The translations under genes and the position numbers were made by a program. A DNA stretch of 64,000 bases from Gemmobacter aquarius (lineage in GTDB: Bacteria; Pseudomonadota; Alphaproteobacteria; Rhodobacterales; Rhodobacteraceae): positions 168,501-232,500 of the forward strand of contig NZ_CP028919.1 of NCBI RefSeq assembly GCF_003060865.1, given 5' to 3'. Under the pieces are notes generated by a model that was not told the DNA's origin, searched no databases, and saw nothing but the letters and a program-made list of their open reading frames with translations. Of the stretch, positions 8,354-17,164 are shown one piece after another. Each line of letters begins with the position of its first letter. Position 1 is the first letter of the stretch.

Positions 8354-9331
8354 ATGGCAACGAAAGTGAAGAAAACGGACGGTCCGGACGTATCGATCGT
8401 GATCGCGGCATGGCAGGCCGAGGTGTTTCTGGTCCGCAGTATCGAAAACGCGTTGGGGCAGGAAGGCGTTACGGTCGAGGTGATCGTTGTCGATGACGCG
8501 TCGACGGATGATACTTTTGGCGTGGCACGTGCAATGGCTGACAGAGACGGGCGGGTTACGGCGCTGCGCCTGCCCGAAAATGCCGGACCCTCCGGGGCGC
8601 GGAACGCAGCCTTGGCCCATGCGCGGGGGACGTGGATTGCCGTGCTCGACGCCGATGACCGCATGGTGCCCCGACGTCTGCAACGTATGATCGCCCTTGC
8701 CGAAAAGGTGGGAGACGAAGGACGTGCCGTCGACATCGTACTGGGCAACCTCGCCGAGGTGGACGAGACGGGTCAGCCGCTCTCGGACGAGCCATTTATT
8801 ACCGATCCTGACGCTCCGGTGCGCCTGTCGGCTGAACGGTTTGTCGCGGGTAACTTGCGCGTCGTGGGCGGGCATAACCTTGGCTATCTTAAACCGCTTG
8901 TGCGGCGCGCGTTCATTGAGCGCGAGGGCATTGCCTATGATACCGACCTGCGCAATGGAGAGGACTTCCATCTCGTGCTGTGCTGTCTGCTTGCGGGGGC
9001 GAATGTCTGGTTCAGCCCCGATCCCGACTATTTGTACACACGGCGTAAAGGGTCGGTTTCGTCGGTGTCTACGATCGATCATCTAAACGCACTTATACGG
9101 TCGGAAACGGACATGTTGGTGCATCCGGCCCTGACGCCCGAGCTGCGCGAACTGCTCGACAAACGCCGACGCGGCCTGATCGACCTGCGAACGACGGAAA
9201 CGGTGCTGCAAGCACTCAGGGCGCGGCGTATCGGGCGGGCGCGGGCGGCACTGACGGCGCGGCCAAGGGCTGCTGTTCTTGTGCTGCGCCAATTGTCCGA
9301 AGGCCTTTGGCGACGGTTGCTTCGGGCCTAA
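8354..9331 (+). CDS. Family 2 glycosyltransferase
   Basis: 325 residues starting at the ATG at 8354, preceded by GGAG at 8344-8347. It has a GT-A domain: DVSIVIAAWQAE, VIVVDDASTDDT, the SGARNAALAHARG segment and the DADDRM metal-binding DxD. A later GEDFHLVL carries the catalytic-base ED pair. The C-terminal arginine-rich helices probably lie against the membrane. This is the ExoO/ExoW style of succinoglycan glycosyltransferase, but sugar specificity is unknown. Its TAA overlaps the convergent ExoM-like stop by 3 nt. Confidence 0.87.
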   Translation: MATKVKKTDGPDVSIVIAAWQAEVFLVRSIENALGQEGVTVEVIVVDDASTDDTFGVARAMADRDGRVTALRLPENAGPSGARNAALAHARGTWIAVLDADDRMVPRRLQRMIALAEKVGDEGRAVDIVLGNLAEVDETGQPLSDEPFITDPDAPVRLSAERFVAGNLRVVGGHNLGYLKPLVRRAFIEREGIAYDTDLRNGEDFHLVLCCLLAGANVWFSPDPDYLYTRRKGSVSSVSTIDHLNALIRSETDMLVHPALTPELRELLDKRRRGLIDLRTTETVLQALRARRIGRARAALTARPRAAVLVLRQLSEGLWRRLLRA

Positions 9332-10191
9332 CTTCCATAAATCTCGCGCTGCGAAGGTTTTATCGCGCCGCGGACGACGCCGAGATGGAAAAGGGCGCGC
9401 AGGGTCCAGAAAGCGAGTTTGGGGCGGTTCGTCGCATACGGAAATGCGCGTGCTGCGCTGAAAGCTGCCTTTGCGAGCGATGCGGCGACCAGCACCGAAC
9501 GCGACCTGCCGACGCTTTGGGCGTAGTGCTGGCCTTCTGCCATCCGGCGCTCTGCAAGCCAGCGAAACGAAAGGCGAGATGGTGAAACCGGTTCGGTGAC
9601 CTGCGCTTGTTCGCAGATCGCGAAGCGGCTACCCGCGCGGTGTAACCGGTAGAAAAAGTCGGTGTCTTCTCCGCCGGACCGGCCCAATGCCGGATCGAAG
9701 CGGATGCCTTGGGGTGGCCTGCGGAAAACGACGTTGCAGCTGTGGCCGGTTTCGACAGTGCCAGCGCGGCGTTGCGGGCGGTTGGAGTGAAAATCGTTGG
9801 CGGTGATCCAGTCTGGCGTACCTGCCGGATAAACGGCGCGGGACGGGCCAAAGACGGCGTCGGCGCCGGTTTCGGCGGCGCAGGACAAAAGTTGCGCCAG
9901 CCAGTCGCTCGGGGCGGTCTCGTCATCGTCCAGAAAGGCGATCCATTCGCCCTTTGCGGCATCGAGGCAAGCATTCCGGGCGATGGAGATGTTGCGTGCC
10001 GGAGCGTGTATATAAGTGACAGCCAGCCCGAGCGCCTTGACCCGTGCCTGCGCCGTGGGGGCTTCGTCGTTGTCGGCCACGATGATGTTTTGGCTGTGAC
10101 CGGCGGGCAATGCCTGCGCCGCCGCCGAGCGAATGGCATCGGCCAGCGAGTCGCGACGGAAGGTGCAGATGCAAAGGTCAATTTCGATCAT
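9328..10191 (-). CDS. exoM: ExoM-like family 2 glycosyltransferase
   Basis: 287 residues from the ATG at 10191. The N-terminus (IDLCICTFRRDSLADAIRS, IIVADNDEAPTAQ) and the stretch YIHAPARNISIARNACLD followed by WIAFLDDDE closely follow Sinorhizobium ExoM, which adds a beta-1,4 glucose during succinoglycan repeat-unit assembly. GGEDTDFFYRL supplies the late acidic motif. An upstream in-frame ATG at 10230 would add 13 residues but fits the family less well. The gene diverges from the ABC exporter gene across 123 bp. Confidence 0.85.
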   Translation of the reverse strand: MIEIDLCICTFRRDSLADAIRSAAAQALPAGHSQNIIVADNDEAPTAQARVKALGLAVTYIHAPARNISIARNACLDAAKGEWIAFLDDDETAPSDWLAQLLSCAAETGADAVFGPSRAVYPAGTPDWITANDFHSNRPQRRAGTVETGHSCNVVFRRPPQGIRFDPALGRSGGEDTDFFYRLHRAGSRFAICEQAQVTEPVSPSRLSFRWLAERRMAEGQHYAQSVGRSRSVLVAASLAKAAFSAARAFPYATNRPKLAFWTLRALFHLGVVRGAIKPSQREIYGS

Positions 10192-10314
10192 TTTCAGCCC
10201 CGCTTTTGTGAAGCTGCAACCCATGCGCAACGCGACGGTTCCGCAGCCAAGGAACCCTGCCGGACGGGGTGCGTTCCACTGTCTCGGGCATCAAAGCAGG
10301 ACAAGGACATTCAG

Positions 10315-12108
10315 GTGCGGGACGCATACCGGAAGATATTCGAGCTTTTCGATTTGCGCGAGCGACGGCGTTTCTCCGTCCTTGTGCTATTGGTGATGGC
10401 CATGGGACTGTTCGACGTTCTTGGCGTTGCGTCGGTCCTGCCGTTCCTTGCGGTGGTATCGAACCCAGACACGATCCATCAAAGCGACTGGCTTTCTTGG
10501 TTTCAGGACGTTTCCGGAGCAAGAACGGTGACTGGCTTCATGATGGTGCTAGGCTTTACGGTTTTCCTGTTCGTCCTTGTAACCACCATCTTCAGGGCCC
10601 TGACCTTTTACGCCCTGACGCGTTTTACCAAGATGCGGATGGTCAGTCTGGCAACGCGCCTGATGGAGGTCTACCTCAGTCAGCCTTACATCTGGTTTCT
10701 GGGCAGGCATTCTTCCGACCTTGGCAAGACAATCCTTTCTGAAGTGAACCTTGTCGTTAACGGACCGATCACGGCGGCGATGCGCTTGCTTGCGAACGGG
10801 GTTATGCTGGCGCTTCTGGTGCTGTTCCTGTTCGTGATGGAGCCATTGGCAGCGATCGGCGGGGTCGTGATCTTCGGCGGTACCTACGGGCTGATCTTTC
10901 TGGCAACCCGGATGCGGCTGACCCAGATGGGGCAGGGCCGTGTCGAAGCGAACAAAGCGCAGTTCCAGATCATTCACGAAGCGATGGCTGGGATCAAGAA
11001 CGTCAAAATACGGTCGCTCGAGCGAAGCTATCTGGAACGGTTCCGCATTCCTTCGCATGCCAACGCAAGGCAGCAAGCGGGTCTGGCGCTGATTTCGGAA
11101 TTGCCGCGACAGTTGCTCGAGGTGATCGCCTTTGGCGGCATGGTTCTGTTCGTTCTTTGGCTTCTTGCCCGTAACGACGGTGTGATCGGAGATGTCGTGC
11201 CCATTCTGGGTGTCTATGCCTTTGCTGCGGCGCGGATGTTTCCGACGATCCAGCAATTGTTCGCGTCGATCTCGGAGATCCGTTTCGGTGCGGCGGCCCT
11301 CGACCAATTGCATGCCGAACTGACGCAGGCCACGGGCAGCAGATTGCCGGATCAGGCAGCCGCTGCAATTCCGTTGAAGCACGCGTTGGAGCTGGACCGC
11401 GTCACCTTCGCCTTTCCCAATGCGGGCAGGGCGGCTCTGAACGAACTGTCGATGACGATCGCCGCAAATACGACGGTTGGGATCGTCGGATCGACCGGTG
11501 CGGGCAAGACCACGACTGTCGATATGATCCTCGGGCTGCTTTCGCCACAGGGTGGAAAGCTGCGGGTCGACGGTGTTGTGATTGACGAAAGCAACGTGCG
11601 CGGCTGGCAGCGGTCGGTCGGCTATGTGCCGCAAGAAATTTTCCTGATCGACGACTCGGTCGCGGCGAATATTGCCTTTGGCGTTCCTGCGGGCGAAATC
11701 GACATGGAGGCCGTCAAGGCTGCATCGCGGGTGGCCGAGCTGCACGATTTCGTGCAGACCTTGCCGCAAGGGTACAGGACCGAGGTTGGCGAACGTGGAG
11801 CGCGTCTGTCTGGTGGGCAGCGCCAACGGATCGGCATCGCACGGGCGCTTTATTCAAACCCCGACATTCTGGTGTTCGACGAGGCGACGAGTGCGCTCGA
11901 CAACCTGACCGAGCGGGCGATCATGTCTGCAATCGGTGCCTTGGGACATTCCAAAACCATCGTCGTCATCGCGCACCGTCTGTCGACCGTGCGGCATTGC
12001 GACATGGTCTATCTGTTGGAAGGCGGGCGCGTCGTCGCTGCCGACCGTTATGACGGGCTGGTCGAGAAGAACGACCATTTCCGCGCTTTGCATGAAGCCA
12101 CAGCCTGA
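10315..12108 (+). CDS. ABC exporter, fused membrane and ATPase domains
   Basis: 597 residues from the GTG at 10315, preceded by an AGGA-type ribosome site. The first 330 residues hold six membrane spans of the type-1 exporter fold. The ATPase follows with Walker A GSTGAGKTT (about residue 391), Q-loop VPQE, signature LSGGQRQR, Walker B ILVFDEATSALD and the switch histidine in IAHRLST. This is a half-transporter acting as a dimer. Among glycosyltransferases it may flip a lipid-linked oligosaccharide or export a glycolipid, as suggested for ExsA near rhizobial exo genes. It is followed 11 bp later by the exoK-like gene, so the two form an operon. Confidence 0.88.
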   Translation: MRDAYRKIFELFDLRERRRFSVLVLLVMAMGLFDVLGVASVLPFLAVVSNPDTIHQSDWLSWFQDVSGARTVTGFMMVLGFTVFLFVLVTTIFRALTFYALTRFTKMRMVSLATRLMEVYLSQPYIWFLGRHSSDLGKTILSEVNLVVNGPITAAMRLLANGVMLALLVLFLFVMEPLAAIGGVVIFGGTYGLIFLATRMRLTQMGQGRVEANKAQFQIIHEAMAGIKNVKIRSLERSYLERFRIPSHANARQQAGLALISELPRQLLEVIAFGGMVLFVLWLLARNDGVIGDVVPILGVYAFAAARMFPTIQQLFASISEIRFGAAALDQLHAELTQATGSRLPDQAAAAIPLKHALELDRVTFAFPNAGRAALNELSMTIAANTTVGIVGSTGAGKTTTVDMILGLLSPQGGKLRVDGVVIDESNVRGWQRSVGYVPQEIFLIDDSVAANIAFGVPAGEIDMEAVKAASRVAELHDFVQTLPQGYRTEVGERGARLSGGQRQRIGIARALYSNPDILVFDEATSALDNLTERAIMSAIGALGHSKTIVVIAHRLSTVRHCDMVYLLEGGRVVAADRYDGLVEKNDHFRALHEATA

Positions 12109-12119
12109 AGGATTACCAC

Positions 12120-12851
12120 ATGAAACACATCGCTCTCTCACTGGTTCTTCTGGCGCATCCGGTTCAGGCACTTGACCTTGGCAAGGACTGGATGGTGTCG
12201 GACTGGCCCGCCGGACAAAGCAGCATCGTTCAATGGTCGTCGGCGAATGTGCGGCCCGGTGCGGAAGGGATCGACCTTGTGCTGGACAGAAACCCCGCGT
12301 CAGCGGTCGGCGTCGAGACGCGACCGTATCTCGGGGGCGAAGTCCAGTCAAAAGGGGTCGCGGATACAGGCGTATGGTCCTGGCGCGCCCGTGCCCCGAA
12401 AATGGTCGAAGGGGCGGTGTTCGGCATGTTTCTTTACCGCGCTGATCACGAAAAGCAACCATGGCGCGAATACGATATCGAATTCGTCGGTGGCGGCACG
12501 ACCGACGTAGAGTTGAACATACACTTCGAAGATGCGTCGGGCCGTCATGTGTCGCTGTTAGGTGGACCCAAGAAGATTGACCTCGGCTTCGATGCCGCCG
12601 CGGGATTTCATGATTACGAGATCGAAGTGCAGCCCGAGAGAGCGATCTTTCGCATCGACGGCAAGATCGTTGGCAACTTTGGCCCGAGCGATGTGGAAGG
12701 CAGCGTCTGGAGCATGGGTCCGCTGCGGTCATTCGTCGACCTATGGGCGGTGCAACCGGCGCAGGCGGGTTGGGCCGGCGTCTGGGATTTTGACGGTGTG
12801 CCGCTTACCGCGACGCTGGAAACGGTATCGCTTCCGCCCGCTGCTCGGTAA
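12120..12851 (+). CDS. exoK: ExoK-like GH16 endo-beta-glycanase, secreted
   Basis: 243 residues with a short signal peptide (hydrophobic residues 4-13, likely cleavage after PVQA near residue 17). The GH16 active site ExDxE is present as EYDIE, with Glu117 as likely nucleophile, Asp119, and Glu121 as acid/base. The length matches rhizobial ExoK, which trims nascent succinoglycan to lower molecular weight. It is coupled to the exporter gene upstream. Its last 47 bp overlap antiparallel with the end of the exoF-like gene, an unusually long convergent overlap. Confidence 0.88.
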   Translation: MKHIALSLVLLAHPVQALDLGKDWMVSDWPAGQSSIVQWSSANVRPGAEGIDLVLDRNPASAVGVETRPYLGGEVQSKGVADTGVWSWRARAPKMVEGAVFGMFLYRADHEKQPWREYDIEFVGGGTTDVELNIHFEDASGRHVSLLGGPKKIDLGFDAAAGFHDYEIEVQPERAIFRIDGKIVGNFGPSDVEGSVWSMGPLRSFVDLWAVQPAQAGWAGVWDFDGVPLTATLETVSLPPAAR

Positions 12852-14148
12852 TCTTGGCAGCGAGGGCAGGCGACGACATTTCGTCCGGCAGGGGCAGGCG
12901 AATTTCAAGCACGTCCCCCGGTTGCAGCGAGGTGTCGCGCTCTACGGGAACCGAAACCAGCTTGCCATCCTGACGGCGCGCCAGTTCGAGTATCGGCGCG
13001 CCAAAACCACGGGTCGACACGAAACCATCACCACTTTGCAGCGCCTCGGCATAAAGTGCAGCCTCGGTGCGCTGCTTGATGCGGATCTCTCCGATTTCCG
13101 CTTCGGCAAGGCTGAGACTATCTAAGATGTCACGCTTTCGGGCGTTCAAGATGTCGCTGCGTTGCTGCTTTACCTCGACCGCGCGCTGTTCGGCGGTCAG
13201 GCGGGCGGTTTCCAGCTCGAGCAGTCGAACCTCCTCGTCGGCGACACGGGTTTGCAGGTCGCTTCGGCGGCTCGCGACGGTCAGGCCCTTTTCGACAAGC
13301 TGCGTCGTATTTTCCAGTTCTTCCTTGGCAAGTTCGATCTGCTTTGACCGCAATTCGACCTGTTTGCCGAGGCGGTCGATTTCCTGCGTCAGCAGTTTTT
13401 CGAGACTGGTCAATTGCACCATCTGCGATTTGATCTCTGCATCGCGGGCGGCCTTTACCTCGCTTTCCCTGCGGAGCAGGTCGTTTGCTCCGGGCGCTTC
13501 GGCAAGTTCGTTATCGGGGATCAAGTCCGGGCGGGACGCGAGTTCCGCTTCAAGCCGCGCCTTTTGCGCAAGACGGGCATAGAGTTGGACGCGAAGCACC
13601 TCGTAATTGCCGAGCGACGAAAGCGCAGAGCGTTCGTTCTGCAAGAAGGTGGTCTCGGGCCTGCGGAAACCACCGGCAAGACCGACGGCTTCGATTGCGT
13701 TCATACCGGGGGCAAAGGGGATCGCACCAGGCAACTGCACCTCGCCTATCACGTAGACTGGGCGATATTCGGCCACCTCGACCGCTGCGTCCAGGTTCGA
13801 TGTGATGCCGAGGCCGTCTTGTATTCCACTGACGATAGCTTGGCCGAGCTCTTCGGCGGTAAGTCCGGAGGCCATGATTGAACCGGCCATGGGGATCGAC
13901 ACGGCGCCGTCAGCACCGATGGTGTATTCTCCGCTCGCATCGGGCCACGAAACATAGGTTTGCGTCGTGTTATCCCAACTGCCGATGCGGACGAAAAGCT
14001 TCTCGCGCGGGCCGAGCTTGTATCCTTTGGTCTCGGCCTGTGCCCCAGCAGTCCTGGGTGCGTTAGTTGCCTGGCCAGAGGTCTGCGCTGCGACAGGATA
14101 GGCTGCCGTAAGCAATAAAATGCACAGAATGTTTGATCTAAACGGCAT
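12805..14148 (-). CDS. exoF: ExoF-like polysaccharide export protein
   Basis: 447 residues with a cleavable signal peptide (residues 1-21, ending YPVAAQ). A polysaccharide-export domain starts near residue 41 (YKLGPREKLFVRIGSW). An SLBB-type segment follows (VYVIGEVQLPGAIPFAPG, about 130-150), then a long coiled coil (about 225-360) and a second SLBB-like tail (ERDTSLQPGDVLEIRLPLP). This is the ExoF arrangement: a periplasmic or outer-membrane partner that works with ExoP and ExoQ in Wzy-dependent export. It lacks a lipobox. Its start overlaps the exoP-like stop by 11 nt. Confidence 0.88.
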   Translation of the reverse strand: MPFRSNILCILLLTAAYPVAAQTSGQATNAPRTAGAQAETKGYKLGPREKLFVRIGSWDNTTQTYVSWPDASGEYTIGADGAVSIPMAGSIMASGLTAEELGQAIVSGIQDGLGITSNLDAAVEVAEYRPVYVIGEVQLPGAIPFAPGMNAIEAVGLAGGFRRPETTFLQNERSALSSLGNYEVLRVQLYARLAQKARLEAELASRPDLIPDNELAEAPGANDLLRRESEVKAARDAEIKSQMVQLTSLEKLLTQEIDRLGKQVELRSKQIELAKEELENTTQLVEKGLTVASRRSDLQTRVADEEVRLLELETARLTAEQRAVEVKQQRSDILNARKRDILDSLSLAEAEIGEIRIKQRTEAALYAEALQSGDGFVSTRGFGAPILELARRQDGKLVSVPVERDTSLQPGDVLEIRLPLPDEMSSPALAAKITEQRAEAIPFPASR

Positions 14149-16231
14149 GGAGCAATCGTTCCTCGAAATCGCCGCGGCGCATGTAGAGCCGGGCGCGTTT
14201 CAGATCGGCACCGACCAGAACGGTCGAGGCGATGGGGCGGAGGTTTTCGCCATGAAGCTGTATGGCGTCCGCTAGAAAATCCGGCGTTATCGACCCCCAC
14301 GGCAGGATCAGGATCGACGCATCGGCGGCGCGGGCCAAGGCGTCGGGGAAAGTTGTGCGCGTGAGTGAGGGCAGGCAAAGCAGGACGGTCTGAAACCGCT
14401 CGCGCAGACGGTCTGTGGCGTCGTCACGCGCTGGAATGTCAGATAGTTTCCAAGTTTCGACCCGTTCCAGCGCGTTGAGCCGCTGGACCTGCCCTGGTGT
14501 CAGGCCGCCCGCATCGACCACCAGCACGCGTTCGCCGTTGGCCGAAAGCGTCTCGGCGAAGCTTGTGATCGGGAAAGCGTCGGCCACTGCGTCGACTGGC
14601 ACAAGTGCGACGATGCGGCCGACGCCAGCTTGCTGCGCAACCATGCGGTCAAGGTCCTGGCGGGCGCGGTTGAGTGTCCGAGTTAGCACGCGGCGTTGTT
14701 CGGTATCGAGCTTGCGCCGCGGTGAAGGCGTAAGACCAGCGCAAGGCAGGCCCGAGCGGTCTGTCGTGTCCTTGGGCGTGCGAAGGCGCACAGGACCCAT
14801 CTCGCGCAGGGCACCGATAACGATGCCAATCAGCGCGCCCAATATCAGGCCCATACCCAGCAGGGCCTTCTTGCGCGGGCTTGACGGCCTGTCCGGAAGG
14901 TCGGCTGGCGAAATTATGCGGACTGATGCGATGGGAAAGTTTTCCTGCTGCGCTGTGATTTCGTATCGTTCGAGAAAATCGCGGTAAACGGTGGCGTAGG
15001 TATCGGCGACCGCTTCGAGCTGGGCGAGCTGGCCCATCACCTTGTCGTCGCCGGTGACCCGGTCGGCAAAGCTGGACAGATCGTCACGAAGCGAAGCCTC
15101 GCGCGAGCGGGCGATTTCAAACTGCGCTTTGGTCGCGAGAACAGCGCGGTTGAGCTCTTCTCCGATGGTCTGTTCAAGAATATCCATCTGTTTCTTTAGT
15201 TGCAGCGCCTGCGGATGGTCTTCGCCGCGTTCGGCGACGATCCCGGTCCAGTTGCGGCGGGCATTGATGTAATCGGTACGTAGCGCTGCCATCGTTTCGT
15301 CCGAGGGCGTCAGCGTTTCCAACGCCGACACGGCAAGGACGTCGGGCTTTTCCACGTTCATCATGGCTTCGAAACTTTGCACGCGGGCGCGGAGTTGCGC
15401 CACGTCGGCCGAGGCGGTGACCAGGGCCGTTGTCAGATCTGACTGCTGCTGATCGGTCAGCAAGTTGCCCTGATACTCTACAAGATTGTGCCGAGAGCGG
15501 AATTCCTGCACCGCACTCGTCGCTTCTTGGCTGCGTTCGGCCAGAACTTTCAACCGTTCGCTTACCCACTGGCCTGCGTTGACGGCAAGTTTCGATTGCG
15601 AGGTAAGCTGGAACTGCACGTAGCTATCGCCGTAGGCGCGGGCGACTGCTGCAGCGCGCTGTGGGTTGTGATCGGAATACGCAAGCAAAAGCACGAAACT
15701 GCGGCCCACGCGCTCGACATAAAGATGTTCGCGCAAGATGCCTGCGGCGGCCTCGCGGGCCGCGATGGCGGGATCGACCGGCGGCCCGATCGGTGCTTTA
15801 CTGCTTGAAAAGAAACCTGAGATCGAGGTGACATTGCCCATGATGCGCGAGACGAGATCGACGGGCGGGTCCATGAAATCGGCGTCTTGGTCAAGGTTGA
15901 GCCGCTTGACCACCTCGACCGCAAGAACCTGACTGCGCAATATTTCGAGTTCGGACTGTACGGTGGCGTCGGACCGGACAGCATTGGGTAAGGCCGAGAC
16001 CTGATTGAGCAGTTCGTTGCGTTCTTCGTCGAGCAGGATCGTTTCGGTTGCCGAGTAGCGTGGAACCGAAACGACTATCAGTAGCAAGGCGACGGCAGCG
16101 CCTGTCAGCGCGCCCTTGACCACGACTCCGGCTTGGCGCCGCGCTGACTGGCCCAACTTTTCGCTGTCGATGACCGTGCCCGCATCGGGATCCATTCCAA
16201 GCTGCGGCTGGCGTGAATAAGGACCGTTCAT
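14138..16231 (-). CDS. exoP: ExoP-like chain-length regulator with degenerate tyrosine-kinase domain
   Basis: 697 residues. One membrane span lies near 38-57, a long periplasmic coiled-coil Wzz region follows, with the PADLPDRPSSPRKK motif before the second span (about 468-488). The cytoplasmic part should be a bacterial tyrosine kinase, but the Walker A site is gone: the strand VGRIVALVP leads into DAVADAFPIT with no GKS/T. The A' site survives only as VLVVDAG, and Walker B (TVLLCLPSL) lacks its aspartate. The usual C-terminal tyrosine cluster is reduced to one Tyr. It probably still controls chain length with ExoQ and ExoF but cannot be an ATP-driven kinase. It starts 7 bp after the galU-like stop. 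Confidence 0.88.
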   Translation of the reverse strand: MNGPYSRQPQLGMDPDAGTVIDSEKLGQSARRQAGVVVKGALTGAAVALLLIVVSVPRYSATETILLDEERNELLNQVSALPNAVRSDATVQSELEILRSQVLAVEVVKRLNLDQDADFMDPPVDLVSRIMGNVTSISGFFSSSKAPIGPPVDPAIAAREAAAGILREHLYVERVGRSFVLLLAYSDHNPQRAAAVARAYGDSYVQFQLTSQSKLAVNAGQWVSERLKVLAERSQEATSAVQEFRSRHNLVEYQGNLLTDQQQSDLTTALVTASADVAQLRARVQSFEAMMNVEKPDVLAVSALETLTPSDETMAALRTDYINARRNWTGIVAERGEDHPQALQLKKQMDILEQTIGEELNRAVLATKAQFEIARSREASLRDDLSSFADRVTGDDKVMGQLAQLEAVADTYATVYRDFLERYEITAQQENFPIASVRIISPADLPDRPSSPRKKALLGMGLILGALIGIVIGALREMGPVRLRTPKDTTDRSGLPCAGLTPSPRRKLDTEQRRVLTRTLNRARQDLDRMVAQQAGVGRIVALVPVDAVADAFPITSFAETLSANGERVLVVDAGGLTPGQVQRLNALERVETWKLSDIPARDDATDRLRERFQTVLLCLPSLTRTTFPDALARAADASILILPWGSITPDFLADAIQLHGENLRPIASTVLVGADLKRARLYMRRGDFEERLLHAV

Positions 16232-16238
16232 TCCGGAC

Positions 16239-17135
16239 CTACTGGGCAGCGTTCTGGAGGGCGACCATGCTGTTCAAATAGGCGCCGAACTCGTCGCGCA
16301 ATTCGCTGCGGGCCAATGCAAAGGATACGGTTGCCTGAAGGAATCCCGCCTTCGATCCGCAATCGAAGCGGTCACCCAGAAAGCGGTAGGCCTGCACTGG
16401 GCTGCCTTCGCGGATCATGGATGCAATGGCATCGGTCAACTGGATTTCACCGCCTGCGCTGGCTTTAAGGCCATCCAGATGCTTGAAGATCGACGAGTCC
16501 AGAATGTAGCGCCCGATCACGGCCAGATTGGACGGCGCATCCTGCGGTTGCGGCTTTTCCACAATGCCTCGCACCTGCGCGACCCGACCGGCCACGCCCG
16601 CGACATCAAGGATGCCATAGGCGCTGGCCGCTGCGGGCGGAACCTCCATCGCGGCGATGACCGAACCGCCGGTACGGTCGTAAACATCGATCATCTGGCG
16701 CAGGCACGGCGTCGACGCCGAAATCACATCATCGGGCAGGATGACGGCGAAAGGTTCGTCGTTGATCAGATGGGCAGCGCATGCAATCGCGTGGCCAAGG
16801 CCGAGCGCCTGGTTCTGCCGCACATAGGTGACCGCGCCGCTATCCAGAGTGCAGTCGTGAACGATGCGAAGCAGATCCTTCTTGCCGGCTTTGGCAAGGG
16901 TACGCTCCAATTCGGGCGAGCGGTCGAAATAATCCTCGAGGTTGGATTTTCCCCGCGATGTCACGAAGATCAACTGTTCGATGCCCGAAGCCAGTGCTTC
17001 GTCTACCGCATATTGGATAAGGGGGCGGTCAACCAGCGTGAGGGTTTCTTTCGGAATTGCCTTCGTGGCGGGCAAGAATCGGGTGCCAAGGCCCGCAACC
17101 GGAAAGATCGCCTTCGTGACTTTGCCTTTGGCCAT
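16239..17135 (-). CDS. galU: UTP-glucose-1-phosphate uridylyltransferase (GalU/ExoN)
   Basis: 298 residues from the ATG at 17135, which has AGGAG upstream. Signature motifs of GalU are all present: AIFPVAGLGTRFLPATKAIPKE, LIQYAVDEA, QALGLGHAI, VILPDDVI, and EIQLTDAI near the end. It makes UDP-glucose, the main sugar donor for the polymer. In Sinorhizobium the exo-cluster copy is ExoN. It sits between exoQ and exoP in one leftward operon (29 bp and 7 bp gaps). Confidence 0.93.
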   Translation of the reverse strand: MAKGKVTKAIFPVAGLGTRFLPATKAIPKETLTLVDRPLIQYAVDEALASGIEQLIFVTSRGKSNLEDYFDRSPELERTLAKAGKKDLLRIVHDCTLDSGAVTYVRQNQALGLGHAIACAAHLINDEPFAVILPDDVISASTPCLRQMIDVYDRTGGSVIAAMEVPPAAASAYGILDVAGVAGRVAQVRGIVEKPQPQDAPSNLAVIGRYILDSSIFKHLDGLKASAGGEIQLTDAIASMIREGSPVQAYRFLGDRFDCGSKAGFLQATVSFALARSELRDEFGAYLNSMVALQNAAQ

Positions 17136-17164
17136 CAGAAACTCCTGTCGTTCTGCAAGGGTTG

